Shown here piece after piece: positions 7,214 to 17,200 of a stretch of 64,000 nucleotides of DNA (position 1 is its first letter; every line of letters begins with the position of its first letter). Below the pieces are notes generated by a model. It was not told where the DNA came from and did no database searches. It saw nothing but the letters and a program-made list of their open reading frames with translations. This DNA comes from SAR324 cluster bacterium. Lineage in GTDB: Bacteria > SAR324 > NAC60-12. The stretch spans positions 1 through 64,000 of the forward strand of contig JADFZZ010000010.1 of assembly GCA_015232315.1 (NCBI GenBank), in the 5' to 3' direction. The translations under genes and the position numbers were made by a program.

Positions 7214-10075
7214 ATGAAAATCAAACTGATCCTTGTGACATGGTTGTCACTATTCATCGCACTGACTGACGCATGGGCGCTACCTCAGAGTGAATCAAAA
7301 TGTGATTCCTGTCTGATCAAAGTCCATTCACTGGAAAAACCGGTCGATCTGGCCGGCAACTGGCTGTTTACCCGGGAGGATCGTGAAACCAACAAGGATG
7401 TGGAAATCGACACGTCCGACTGGGTGCTTGTCAAGGCTCCGGGCCCCTGGAAAAAAGCCTATAACGACCATGAGGTTTATCGTGTCGGCTGGTATCGTGG
7501 CGTGCTGGAATTCGATCCCGCGTTGATCGGAAAAGAAGTTGTTTTCCTGGTGGATAGCTACATGTCAGCCTTGACGTTCTATCTGGATGGTCAACAGATT
7601 TTTCATCGCGGTGAACGAAAAACCAGTGAACGCTACTACGCCATCCAACCGATTCCAATTGCCTTCAAAGTGACGCGAACTCACCATGTGATCACCTTCC
7701 GGATTGATACGATTTTAATGGTTGGTGTTTACCAACTGCCGTTTCAGCTTCGGGAATTCAAGGACTTTGATTTTTTAATTTCATTCCTGCATTTCTGGGA
7801 AGGCGATTTCCGTCAGTTTGCGGCCAGTATCATTCTGGTATTCAGTCTGTTTTTCATGCTGATCTGGGCCAAAACCCGCTTCAACCTGTATCTGGTCACA
7901 GCCCTGATGGGGTTCTTTCAGTATCCGTTTTATGCGGCACCGGGAGATGTCTGGGCCACATTTTTCAATCCGGAAACATTACTGCTGATTCATTATCTGG
8001 GTATCACCACCGGTGCGGCATTGCATCATTATTTTGTGCAACATTTTTATAAATTTTATCCCCGTGTGACCCGGATCAACGGTATTTTTGTGATGCTTCA
8101 ATTTTGTGCTTTTGTATTTTTTATCTTCCATATGAATCTGGAAGTGTTCCAGAAACTCAGGGTTATCTGGCTCCTGAATACTTTTTTTCTGGGTGTTCAC
8201 ATGGTGTATATGCTGATCCGGAGCGTGTTGCAGAAACGTGAAGGCGCGGTCATCATTCTGATTGGTGAAACCATTCTGGTGCTGTCAGGTACCCAGGACA
8301 TGCTACTGGCGCTGGGAAAAATTGAATCCTTCATGATGATGTTCGCGGGGTCCCTGTTTGCGACCATGTGTATTCTCTGGTATTGTAGCAACCTGTTCGC
8401 CAACACCTTTGTGCAGAACAAAAAGTTGCTCACCGACATGAAAAAAATGAACACCGTACTGGAAGAGATGAATGATCATCTGGAAGAACTCGTGCTGGAT
8501 CGAACCGCTCAACTGCGTGAAAAATCCAATGACATTCTCACCATGCTGCAACATCTTCCCGAAGGCGTTCTCACCGTAATGCAGGATAATAAAATCCACC
8601 ATGAATATTCAGCCTATCTGGAAACCATTCTGGGCACAAAAGACATCGCGGACCGGGATGTCATGGACGTGTTGTTTAGCAATACAAACCTTGGTGTTGA
8701 TGCCCTTGCCAGTCTGGACACCGTGTTTGGCGCCTGCCTGGGAGAATTCGAACTTAATTTCTTAATGAATTCACACTTGATGATCAGGGAACTGGACAAA
8801 ACCCTGGCCGATGGCACCACCAAACATCTGGAACTCACCTGGTCGCCAATTGTCAATGAAGAAACTGAAGAGATCGACAAGATCCTGATCTGTGTCAGGG
8901 ATATCACGGAACTTAGAATCCTCCAGACTGCGGCCAATCTGCAGAAACGTGAACTGGAAATTATTGGCCAGATCCTGTCTGTGCCGCAGGAAAAATTTCA
9001 GGATTTCCTGGAATCCTCCAGAAATTTCATCATGGAAAATGAAAAAATTATCCGGCAAACAACCCGAAAAGACAATGAAATCCTTCAGGAGCTTTTCAGA
9101 AACATGCACACCATCAAAGGCAATGCCAGAACCTATGGTCTCGTGCATCTCACCAACATCGTGCATGAAGCAGAGCAGGAATATGATGATCTGAGAAAGC
9201 ATCCCGACCGGGAATGGAAGCCTGAACTTCTGCTGCAACAACTGGCTTCCTCCTCACGAATGCTGGATGAATATGCCTTGATCAATGAAAAGAAACTCGG
9301 ACGGAAAGGTCCGGGACGCAGAGGTTCTGCGGATAAATTTCTGATGATTGAGAAAGAGCGGATCACCAAATCCATTGAACTTCTGGAAAATGTAGACTCG
9401 CTGGAACCTCTGAAACTGATTCAGGCACTTGACCGGATTCGGGCCACCCTTAAAATTCTGGGAACAACGCCCACCCGTGAAATTGTGTCAGACATTGTGG
9501 ACTCCCTGCCCTCACTGGCCAGCGAACTGGGCAAGGAAACGCCTGAAGTCACCATCAATGACCATAATATTTTTATCAAAAACCAGGCCACAGGTTTGTT
9601 GAAAAACGCGTTCATGCATATTTTCAGAAACTCGCTGGATCATGGCATCGAAACCCCTGCAGAGCGGTTGAAACACGGCAAGGTTTCGCAGGGCAATATC
9701 CAGCTTGATGTCCTGATCGACCACGGTCAGTTGCTCATGCATTATCATGACGATGGCCGCGGACTCGCCCTCAGCAGGATTCGACAAAAAGCACTGGAAC
9801 AGGGCATGATCTTCGAAGGGGATGAGTTGCCACTGGAAGACCTTGCCAATCTGATTTTTCAATCAGGATTTTCTACGGCGGAAAAGGTCACTGAAGTTTC
9901 AGGTCGGGGAGTGGGTCTGGACGCTGTTAAAAAATTCTTCCAGAAAAACAAGGGCGATATCATGATTGAACTGCTGGATACCAGCCAGCCTGACGCTGAT
10001 TTCATTCCCTTTCAATTCACACTCCAGTTGCCCGAAAACCTGGCTGTCCAAGTGAACGAGCTTGAATTGATTTAA
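7214..10075 (+). CDS. Membrane CheA-like histidine kinase with DISM sensor, PAS-like and Hpt domains
   Basis: This sensor kinase (about 953 residues) starts at ATG 7214, preferred over GTG 7196 because it gives a standard signal peptide and has AGGGGA just upstream. In order: signal peptide (1-22), periplasmic jelly-roll/DISM-like domain (about 30-185, with AGNWLF and GWYRGVLEF), seven-helix membrane region (about 190-400), coiled coil (about 405-435), and PAS-like domain (about 440-570). An Hpt domain follows with the phospho-accepting His in MHTIKGNAR (about 630), then a CheA-type ATPase (about 760-940) with NSLDHGIE, DDGRGL and SGRGVGLDAV. There is no CheW-like or receiver domain, so it probably passes phosphate to a separate regulator. 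It heads a close + strand run with an exporter and an antiporter. Confidence 0.88.
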   Translation: MKIKLILVTWLSLFIALTDAWALPQSESKCDSCLIKVHSLEKPVDLAGNWLFTREDRETNKDVEIDTSDWVLVKAPGPWKKAYNDHEVYRVGWYRGVLEFDPALIGKEVVFLVDSYMSALTFYLDGQQIFHRGERKTSERYYAIQPIPIAFKVTRTHHVITFRIDTILMVGVYQLPFQLREFKDFDFLISFLHFWEGDFRQFAASIILVFSLFFMLIWAKTRFNLYLVTALMGFFQYPFYAAPGDVWATFFNPETLLLIHYLGITTGAALHHYFVQHFYKFYPRVTRINGIFVMLQFCAFVFFIFHMNLEVFQKLRVIWLLNTFFLGVHMVYMLIRSVLQKREGAVIILIGETILVLSGTQDMLLALGKIESFMMMFAGSLFATMCILWYCSNLFANTFVQNKKLLTDMKKMNTVLEEMNDHLEELVLDRTAQLREKSNDILTMLQHLPEGVLTVMQDNKIHHEYSAYLETILGTKDIADRDVMDVLFSNTNLGVDALASLDTVFGACLGEFELNFLMNSHLMIRELDKTLADGTTKHLELTWSPIVNEETEEIDKILICVRDITELRILQTAANLQKRELEIIGQILSVPQEKFQDFLESSRNFIMENEKIIRQTTRKDNEILQELFRNMHTIKGNARTYGLVHLTNIVHEAEQEYDDLRKHPDREWKPELLLQQLASSSRMLDEYALINEKKLGRKGPGRRGSADKFLMIEKERITKSIELLENVDSLEPLKLIQALDRIRATLKILGTTPTREIVSDIVDSLPSLASELGKETPEVTINDHNIFIKNQATGLLKNAFMHIFRNSLDHGIETPAERLKHGKVSQGNIQLDVLIDHGQLLMHYHDDGRGLALSRIRQKALEQGMIFEGDELPLEDLANLIFQSGFSTAEKVTEVSGRGVGLDAVKKFFQKNKGDIMIELLDTSQPDADFIPFQFTLQLPENLAVQVNELELI

Positions 10076-10103
10076 CACAATTTTCCATATTTTATAAGGT
10101 TGT

Positions 10104-12398
10104 ATGCAAAATTTCATTCGTTATCGCTGGCTGTGGTTCGGGTTGATGATCCTGATTATGGCACCCTTGCTGAAGTGGATCGGACCGGCACTCATTCCTG
10201 ATAATTCGTTGTCGGTGTGGTTTCTTAAAACAGATCCATTGCTGGTGTCCTATCATGAATTTCATGAACATTTCGGCAACGACGAAGTGATCCTGACCGT
10301 TCTTGAAGAAGAAAACGGGATCTTCAATCAGGCAACACTCCTGAAGCTTCAGGCCATGTCTGAAAAGATCAAAGCCATTGACGGAGTGGACCGGATCACC
10401 TCCATCCTGACCGTTCAGGACGCCTTTGACACGCCGGGCGGCATACGCTTTGAAAAACTGGTGCCCTCCCCGATTCCAGGCGATCCTGCCGAACTTCAGG
10501 CCATTGAGACCCGGGCCAGAAACAATATTCTCATTGAAGACAGGTTTGTCAGCAAAGATGGCAAAAAAGCCATGATTTCGATCCAGATGACCACCGGAAA
10601 TTTTGATGCCATCCGGGACAGGGTTGTGGCGGAAGTCAAACAGGTGATCGATGAAGATCTCAAAGACACGCCCCACCCCATTGGCGGACTTGGTGTGATT
10701 TACTCCGCACTGAACATTCTGACCCAACAGGATTTTGGAACCTTCCTGAGTTTATGCTATCTGTTCATGTTTTCTGCCATGTGGTGGGTTTTCCGGAGCG
10801 CCCGGTTGCTCATTGGCGGCATGGGCGTGATCCTGTATGGCTGTTTATTCACGCTGTCTATCTATGGTTTGGCCGGACGTCAGCTCAACATGGTCACAGC
10901 GGCCCTGCCGACCTTGATCATTGTGTTGGGAATTGGCGATGCCATTCATTTTCCGTCAACGTTCATTCATCTGCGACATGAATATCCCAATCTCACACGC
11001 CCACAGATTGTTGAAAAAGGATTGCGTCAGGTTTTTATGCCCTGTGTGCTGACTTCGATGACCACCATTGCCGGCTTTTTATCGCTGGTAACTTCGCCAA
11101 TGTCCGTCATCAAGGATATGGGAATTTATGCGGCCATCGGTTTGGTGGGAACCCTTGCGGCCAGTATGGTATTCATGACCATCGCGTTTCTCAGTCTTCC
11201 GGAAAATGTCCGGTTGCCACGACCGAAATGGATGGGAACTGTGCTCAACTGGTGTGAACAGGCTGTGATTCTTCATCCCTGGAAAGTGCTATCGGCCTTT
11301 GTTGTGGTCGCCTTACTCAGTTTCGGGGGGGCGTCCATGGTCAAAGTGGATACCTACACCATCGGATATCTGCCCAAAAGTGACAGGGCCGTGGTGGATC
11401 ATCATGACCTTGAACAACGCTGGGGCTATTACAATGTCATGGAATTTCTGATCAAACCCAAAGGGAGCCTGCGGGCGGACAGCCCTGAAATTCTGAATGG
11501 CATGGAATCGTTTATTGACGAAGTGAAGCAATTCCCCCAGATCCGTGACGGCTCCAGCCAGCATCTGGTCTATCGTCGTCTTGAAACTGTTTTCCGTGGA
11601 ACCGAACCCCCACCCGGTCCGATGTCGCCGGAACTCATTGCGCAGATGCGTATGATCATCGGTGTTGATTCGATGTCCTGGGACAAATCAGAAGAAGCGT
11701 ATGATGACAATTTTGTGGCACCGTTCATGATGGAAGACGGTTCGCTGGGAAGAGTCACCTTGATCGGGGCCATGATGAGCGCCTCGGAAGTGTCTGAGCT
11801 GATCGGAAAGGTTCAACTCATTGCCCAACGCCACCTTGGTGTCTATGCGGAGGTGGTCAGTTCAGGCTATGTGCCGATGTATGTGACCATCATTGACTAT
11901 GTGATGCGTTCCCAGATCAACAGTTTTTTTCTGGCACTGGGATTGATTTTTCTGATGATGCTTTTATGGCTCAGGTCTTTCCGATTAGCCCTGCTCAGCC
12001 TGATTCCCAATGTGTATCCTGTGCTGGTCATGATGGGTTGCATGGGTGCCGCCGGAATTGATCTGGATGTCACCACCGCCATCATTGCGGCTATTGTGAT
12101 CGGTGTGGCCATTGATGATACCATCCATTTTCTGTATCACTGGAACGAAGCGGAAAAAGCCCACAAAACTTGGGAACAGGCCTTGAAGTGGACCTTTGAT
12201 CATTCTGGAAGAGCCGCGATCACCACCACGGTTCTGCTGATGATTGGCTACCCTGTGATGATGTTTGCCAGTGTGAAATCTGTCGTTTATTTTGGCTTTC
12301 TGACCACCATTGCGGCATTCACCGCCTTGCTCGCGGACCTGTTGCTCACTCCACTGATGATGCGGCTCTGGCCCCCTAAATCAGTCACTTCCAAATAA
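10104..12398 (+). CDS. RND-superfamily exporter, MMPL/SSD type
   Basis: This 764-residue protein has the two-fold RND layout. An N-terminal helix precedes a periplasmic domain (about 35-205), then a six-helix bundle, a second periplasmic domain (about 420-600) and a second bundle. Family signatures in the bundles are GIGDAIHFPSTFIHL in the first half and IGVAIDDTIHFLYHW in the second, the places where MMPL/hopanoid-exporter-like proteins carry acidic residues for proton coupling. TSMTTIAGFLSLVTSP is also typical. Likely substrates are lipids or hydrophobic molecules. No membrane-fusion partner is adjacent. It starts 28 bases after the CheA-like kinase and ends 23 bases before the antiporter gene. 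Confidence 0.85.
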   Translation: MQNFIRYRWLWFGLMILIMAPLLKWIGPALIPDNSLSVWFLKTDPLLVSYHEFHEHFGNDEVILTVLEEENGIFNQATLLKLQAMSEKIKAIDGVDRITSILTVQDAFDTPGGIRFEKLVPSPIPGDPAELQAIETRARNNILIEDRFVSKDGKKAMISIQMTTGNFDAIRDRVVAEVKQVIDEDLKDTPHPIGGLGVIYSALNILTQQDFGTFLSLCYLFMFSAMWWVFRSARLLIGGMGVILYGCLFTLSIYGLAGRQLNMVTAALPTLIIVLGIGDAIHFPSTFIHLRHEYPNLTRPQIVEKGLRQVFMPCVLTSMTTIAGFLSLVTSPMSVIKDMGIYAAIGLVGTLAASMVFMTIAFLSLPENVRLPRPKWMGTVLNWCEQAVILHPWKVLSAFVVVALLSFGGASMVKVDTYTIGYLPKSDRAVVDHHDLEQRWGYYNVMEFLIKPKGSLRADSPEILNGMESFIDEVKQFPQIRDGSSQHLVYRRLETVFRGTEPPPGPMSPELIAQMRMIIGVDSMSWDKSEEAYDDNFVAPFMMEDGSLGRVTLIGAMMSASEVSELIGKVQLIAQRHLGVYAEVVSSGYVPMYVTIIDYVMRSQINSFFLALGLIFLMMLLWLRSFRLALLSLIPNVYPVLVMMGCMGAAGIDLDVTTAIIAAIVIGVAIDDTIHFLYHWNEAEKAHKTWEQALKWTFDHSGRAAITTTVLLMIGYPVMMFASVKSVVYFGFLTTIAAFTALLADLLLTPLMMRLWPPKSVTSK

Positions 12399-12421
12399 TC
12401 GCTCAACCAAGAGAAGTTTTT

Positions 12422-14203
12422 ATGGAAATTCCATTACTACAGGATATTGCCATAATTTTTGGTTTGTCCATCATTGTGCTCTTCATTTTTGAAAAGATCC
12501 GTTTGCCGCCAATCATCGGGTTTCTGCTGACAGGAACCCTGGTGGGGCCTCATGGATTACACATGATCGAAGCCATGCATGAAGTGGAAATGCTGGCGGA
12601 AATCGGGGTGGTCCTGTTGTTGTTCACCATTGGACTCGAACTCTCCATCAGGGAACTGGTGCATAACAAAAAAGCGGTGCTGTTGGGCGGCTCCCTTCAG
12701 GTATTCCTCACCGTCCTGATTGTTTTTGGTCTATCCCGATCTTTGGGGATCACGCCGGGAACCGCAATTTTCATGGGGTGTCTGGTTTCTTTGAGCAGCA
12801 CGGCCATTGTGCTCGGGGTGTTGCAGGAAAAAGGCAAGGTTCACTCGTCTCATGGAAAAATGATGGTCGCCATCCTGATTTTTCAGGACATCATCTCCGT
12901 GGTGATGATGCTACTCACCCCGCTTCTCCAACAAGGCGACCAGCAGGTGGATATCACCAACGCGCTATTGATTCTGCTGGTCAAGGCGGTCGTGATCATC
13001 GGCCTGGTGATTGTGTCTTCCCGCTATATCATTCCCCGTTTGATGTACCAGATTGCCAACACGAAAAATCAGGATCTGTTTCTGTTAAGCATCGTGGGTG
13101 TCTGTCTGCTGATCGCCTGGGGTGCGGCCAGTATTGGACTTTCACTTGGACTCGGCGCGTTTCTGGCAGGATTGATCATTTCCGAATCCGAATACAGCCT
13201 CCGTGCCCTGGGCAGTGTACTGCCATTCCGGAGTGTTTTTCTGAGCTTCTTTTTTGTATCGATTGGAATCTTGTTCAATGGGCTGTTCCTGCTTGAAAAT
13301 CTGTTATTGATTCTCATGCTGACCCTCTGTGTGATCGGCATCAAAGCGCTGGTTCTTATGCTGGTAGGCGTTGTGTTGCGATCTGATCTGAAAACAACCC
13401 TCCTTGTGGGCCTCTCCCTCAGTCAGATTGGAGAGTTTTCCTTTTTGCTGTCAAATATCGGCCTTGGTTCCGGTGTTCTCAGCCAGCATCATTATCAGTT
13501 GTTTTTATCCATCGCGGTGTTGACGATGGGATTGACGCCCTTATTGATGTATCTGGCGCCGCTGTTGGCTGGCAGTCTGATCAAAGCGCAAACAGCGGTA
13601 CGCTTCAGAAAAGGCCCTGTCAAAGTGAAAGATTCCACACAGGAAGTGGATCTGAAAATGGAATACCATCTGGTCATCATCGGCTATGGACTGCATGGAA
13701 AACTGCTGGCTAAAACCGCCCGTGAAACAGCGATTCCCTATATCATTCTGGAAATGGACGCTGAAATTGTGAAAGAAGAAAAACTCAAAGGCGAACCGAT
13801 TCTGTATGGCGATGCCCGACATGAAAATTTTCTAAATCACGCCTACATCAAAAACGCGTTCATGGTGGTCATTGCCACCTCGGATATCACCACATCCCGT
13901 CAAATCGTAGCCCTTGTCCGGCAACTCAATCCCAAAGTCCATATTCTGGTGCGAACCCGATTTATTCTGGAAGTGGATCATCTGACACGAATGGGGGCCA
14001 ACAGCGTGATTCCGGTTGAATTCGAAGCGGCGCTGGCAATTCAGCGTCAAACCCTGTCCCATTTCCTGATTCCACCCGATGAGATTGAGCGGTTCATGGA
14101 CAGAATCAGGCAGGATGGCTATCGCAAATTCATTGCGGATGCGGTCTCAGGCAATTTTGAACAGTCTGAGATTGACAAAATGTTCAGTCACCCTGTCAGA
14201 TGA
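12422..14203 (+). CDS. KefB-type monovalent cation:proton antiporter with RCK_N domain
   Basis: This 593-residue protein belongs to the CPA2 family. About 12 membrane helices (residues 5-385) include the signatures GFLLTGTLVGPHGL, GVVLLLFTIGLELS and GLGAFLAGLIISES. A cytoplasmic RCK_N/TrkA-N NAD-binding domain begins near residue 414 (LVIIGYGLHGKLLA) and is followed by YGDARHENFLNHA, typical of KefB/KefC and YbaL. It probably exchanges K+ or Na+ for H+ under nucleotide control. There is no RCK_C domain; the chain ends soon after the Rossmann fold. It lies within the operon-like run 7214-18741. Confidence 0.92.
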   Translation: MEIPLLQDIAIIFGLSIIVLFIFEKIRLPPIIGFLLTGTLVGPHGLHMIEAMHEVEMLAEIGVVLLLFTIGLELSIRELVHNKKAVLLGGSLQVFLTVLIVFGLSRSLGITPGTAIFMGCLVSLSSTAIVLGVLQEKGKVHSSHGKMMVAILIFQDIISVVMMLLTPLLQQGDQQVDITNALLILLVKAVVIIGLVIVSSRYIIPRLMYQIANTKNQDLFLLSIVGVCLLIAWGAASIGLSLGLGAFLAGLIISESEYSLRALGSVLPFRSVFLSFFFVSIGILFNGLFLLENLLLILMLTLCVIGIKALVLMLVGVVLRSDLKTTLLVGLSLSQIGEFSFLLSNIGLGSGVLSQHHYQLFLSIAVLTMGLTPLLMYLAPLLAGSLIKAQTAVRFRKGPVKVKDSTQEVDLKMEYHLVIIGYGLHGKLLAKTARETAIPYIILEMDAEIVKEEKLKGEPILYGDARHENFLNHAYIKNAFMVVIATSDITTSRQIVALVRQLNPKVHILVRTRFILEVDHLTRMGANSVIPVEFEAALAIQRQTLSHFLIPPDEIERFMDRIRQDGYRKFIADAVSGNFEQSEIDKMFSHPVR

Positions 14204-14265
14204 GAAATATTTCCCCTGAAAGTCGATGCTGATTCCATCACAAACCTCATGAACCATTAACCCGC

Positions 14266-17200
14266 ATGTCAACACCGTTATTTCATTGGGATCTTTTCTG
14301 GCCTTATGGCATTCCTCCGCTGTTGACGGTGATCAGCGCCTTTTTTCTTTCCACACTCACCATGAGAGGTGCCAGACACAGTCAGGAACATCAGGTGTTC
14401 AGCCTGTTCTGCGCGTTACAGGGCGTGGGCTATTTGCTCGTGACAATGGATGTCCTTCTGGTTTCGCCTGAACTCTCACTGACCGCGTCCCGCATCAACG
14501 CGCTGGTCTATAATTTCATCATCCCTGCCGGAATCCATCTGACCCATGCCCTTCTCGGAATCCATACCCGCAAATGGCTCACCAGAGGGGGGTATCTTGT
14601 AATCCTGCTGTTGCTTCCGTTCACGCAGGGCGACTTACACATCCTTGAAAAATATCGTACCTTCTGGGGGTTTGTTCCAAGAGGGGGCGTGGTTTATCTG
14701 ACCTTTTATTCACTGGCCTTGCTGGCATTGATTTATTGCGGAGTGATGCTCCTTCAGGGAATCCTCCGAACGCCCTCAGGTGAACAGAAACTCAAAATCA
14801 AACTGCTGTTCAGCGGCCTGTTTTTAAGCGCGTTTCTGAGTCTGGTGGATGGCCTCGTTTCCATGACGCACATCACCTGGTACCCGCTGGGAAATCTGGG
14901 CTTTATTCCGTTGGGTATCATGGCTTATGGCGTGCTCCGGCAAGATCTGGTCGATACCGCACGGACATGGTTGTCGCAAGGATACATCTCGAAATTGCTG
15001 GCAATGATGGTGTGGGTACCGTTGATCATGGCCGTGGTGTTCTATTTCACAGCCACTGAAGGAACCTTTTATCCAAAGGTGTCAGAGCGAATATTTCCCT
15101 ATGCCATTCCGTCCGCCATCTCCTTCATGGTGTGTTATTTTCTGGCCTCGTTTTCCTTTTTGAAGGGCAGTCGAAAAATTGAGACGCTCCTGTTTGGAAC
15201 CCTGTGCTGGCTGTGGGGAAATATGAACCTGGATATCACGCTGATCTCCATGGTGATCCACGAATCCGTGGCCCTGACGATTTCAAGGATGGATCATTTT
15301 TTACTGGTGTTGCAGCCTGCGGTTTACGCATGGTTCATTTTCTATCTGATCCGGGCGCCGAAAGTCTTTGTTTTTGGAACCACCCTGATCGGTTTATGCC
15401 TCATGCCACTCACCCAGACGGATCTTTATTTTCGGGGAATGTTCCACTTTTACTGGGGATTTTTCGGTAAAAAAAATGTGCTCTTTGATGTTTTCAGTGT
15501 CTTAACGACTGTTTCCGCACTGTATGTGATTTTCACCCTGATCACTGAAATCCGTCACACTGAAAACAAAAAAAAGAAAAAATCCTACGAATATTTTCTG
15601 GCCGGAGGAGTGGTTTCCGCCTTGTTGTCCATTGGCAACATTCCCGCGGTGTACGGCCTTGAAATATATCCTGTGGGAAATTTTGTATTTATTCCCATCC
15701 TGATCATGGCGTATGGCATGTTTCGTCATGATATCATTGAAATCAGTGATTACGCCAAACAGCGAGCCACGCGCCGCATGGCCCAGATGTTCCTGCTGAT
15801 GGTCTATGTCTCCATTGGTCTGGCGTTCTGGATGGCTGGTGCCGGTCACACGCCCTCACAGGTGTTGCTGCACCTTGTTCCTTATGGCATTCCGCCGTTT
15901 TTATCGCTTCTGACCTGCCTGTTTTTTTCATTTGCGGCGATTCGTGTAGGCCGGTTGCGAACCGAACTGGTTTTGTTCAGTCTGATTTGCATCGTCTGGG
16001 CCTTCCTCAATGCGGATATCATGCTGCTGGGGGTGGTGGATACCGCGGAGCAGGCACTTCAGATCAGCAGACTGGATCATTTTTTTCTGGTCATGGGACC
16101 CGCGTTGTTCCTGCATCTGTTCATGACTGTCGCCGGAGATGTGCGCAAAGCCTGGATGTATTCCTTTTATCTGGCCGGTCTGGTGTTCATGCCCTTGACC
16201 CGCTCGGATTATTACCTGAACGGAATGTCGCGATATTACTGGGGATATTATGCCACCAAAGGGATTTTGTTTGATATCTTCGGGGCGTTGTTTCTATTTG
16301 CGGTATTCCTGGGATTTTATGTTTTAATCAAGGACTGGAGACAAACCACCGCGCCCCTGAAAAAACAAACGCTGAAATATATTCTTCTCGGATTGACTGC
16401 CACCGTGATTTTGAATCTGGGAAATTTCCCGGCGCTGTATGGTTATGAAATTTATCCTGCCGGCAATTTCACCTTCATTCCCATTCTGCTGATTGGTTAC
16501 GGGTTGTTACGCCGCTATTTCAACTCTGTGAGCATATTCTTCCGCCAGATCCTGCATTACACCTTGCTGTTAGCCGTTATTGGCGCAATGAGTTTTCTGA
16601 TTTCTCCCTCGCTGTTGACTATGGCAGGTCTGGCCCTGGCCACAGGTCTGTTTTTCAGGACAATCAATCGCTGGATTGAAATCATGCTCAATCTGGTGTT
16701 TCAAACCGACACCCAGGACTGGCCAAAACTGCTGCAACAGGCCAACAATAGACTGTCCATTTCCATCAGCGTGGACTCCATCCGGCAAGCCCTGATTCCC
16801 TACTTTCTGAAACATCTCTCCTGCCAGAAATGCTGGCTTTTTTTCGAACAGGACCATGCCCTTTATTTTGAAGGTGACAGCGTTGTTTATGCAAAACATA
16901 ATGATCCGGCAGAGTTTACTTATCAGCTACAGGATCATGTCCGGTTCAGCGCGGAACATCCGGTCGTTCAGATGTTGTATGAATTACAGGATCAGGTGTT
17001 GGCAGAGCAGTTGGATGAATGGATGCGCTCCCGCTCACTGCGACTTTCCCCTGAAGACCTGTTCACCCGGGGGGTTGTACTCCAACCCGTGTTTTTCCAT
17101 GGTGCGCTGGTGGGTATCATCGTGCTTGAAGAAAAACTCAATGAACAGTTGTATTCTTTTGAAGAACTGAGATTCATCCGTCATATCAGTTCGTCCCTGG

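Noticed and set aside
10092-10727. 211-codon - strand frame opposite the start of the RND exporter
   Set aside because: Antisense shadow of the periplasmic domain of a real transporter; composition (many His, Phe, Gly) is typical of shadow frames.
12778-13296. 172-codon + strand frame within the antiporter gene
   Set aside because: Alternative frame of the KefB-type gene; rich in Arg, His and Ser with no domain, and the main frame has all family motifs.
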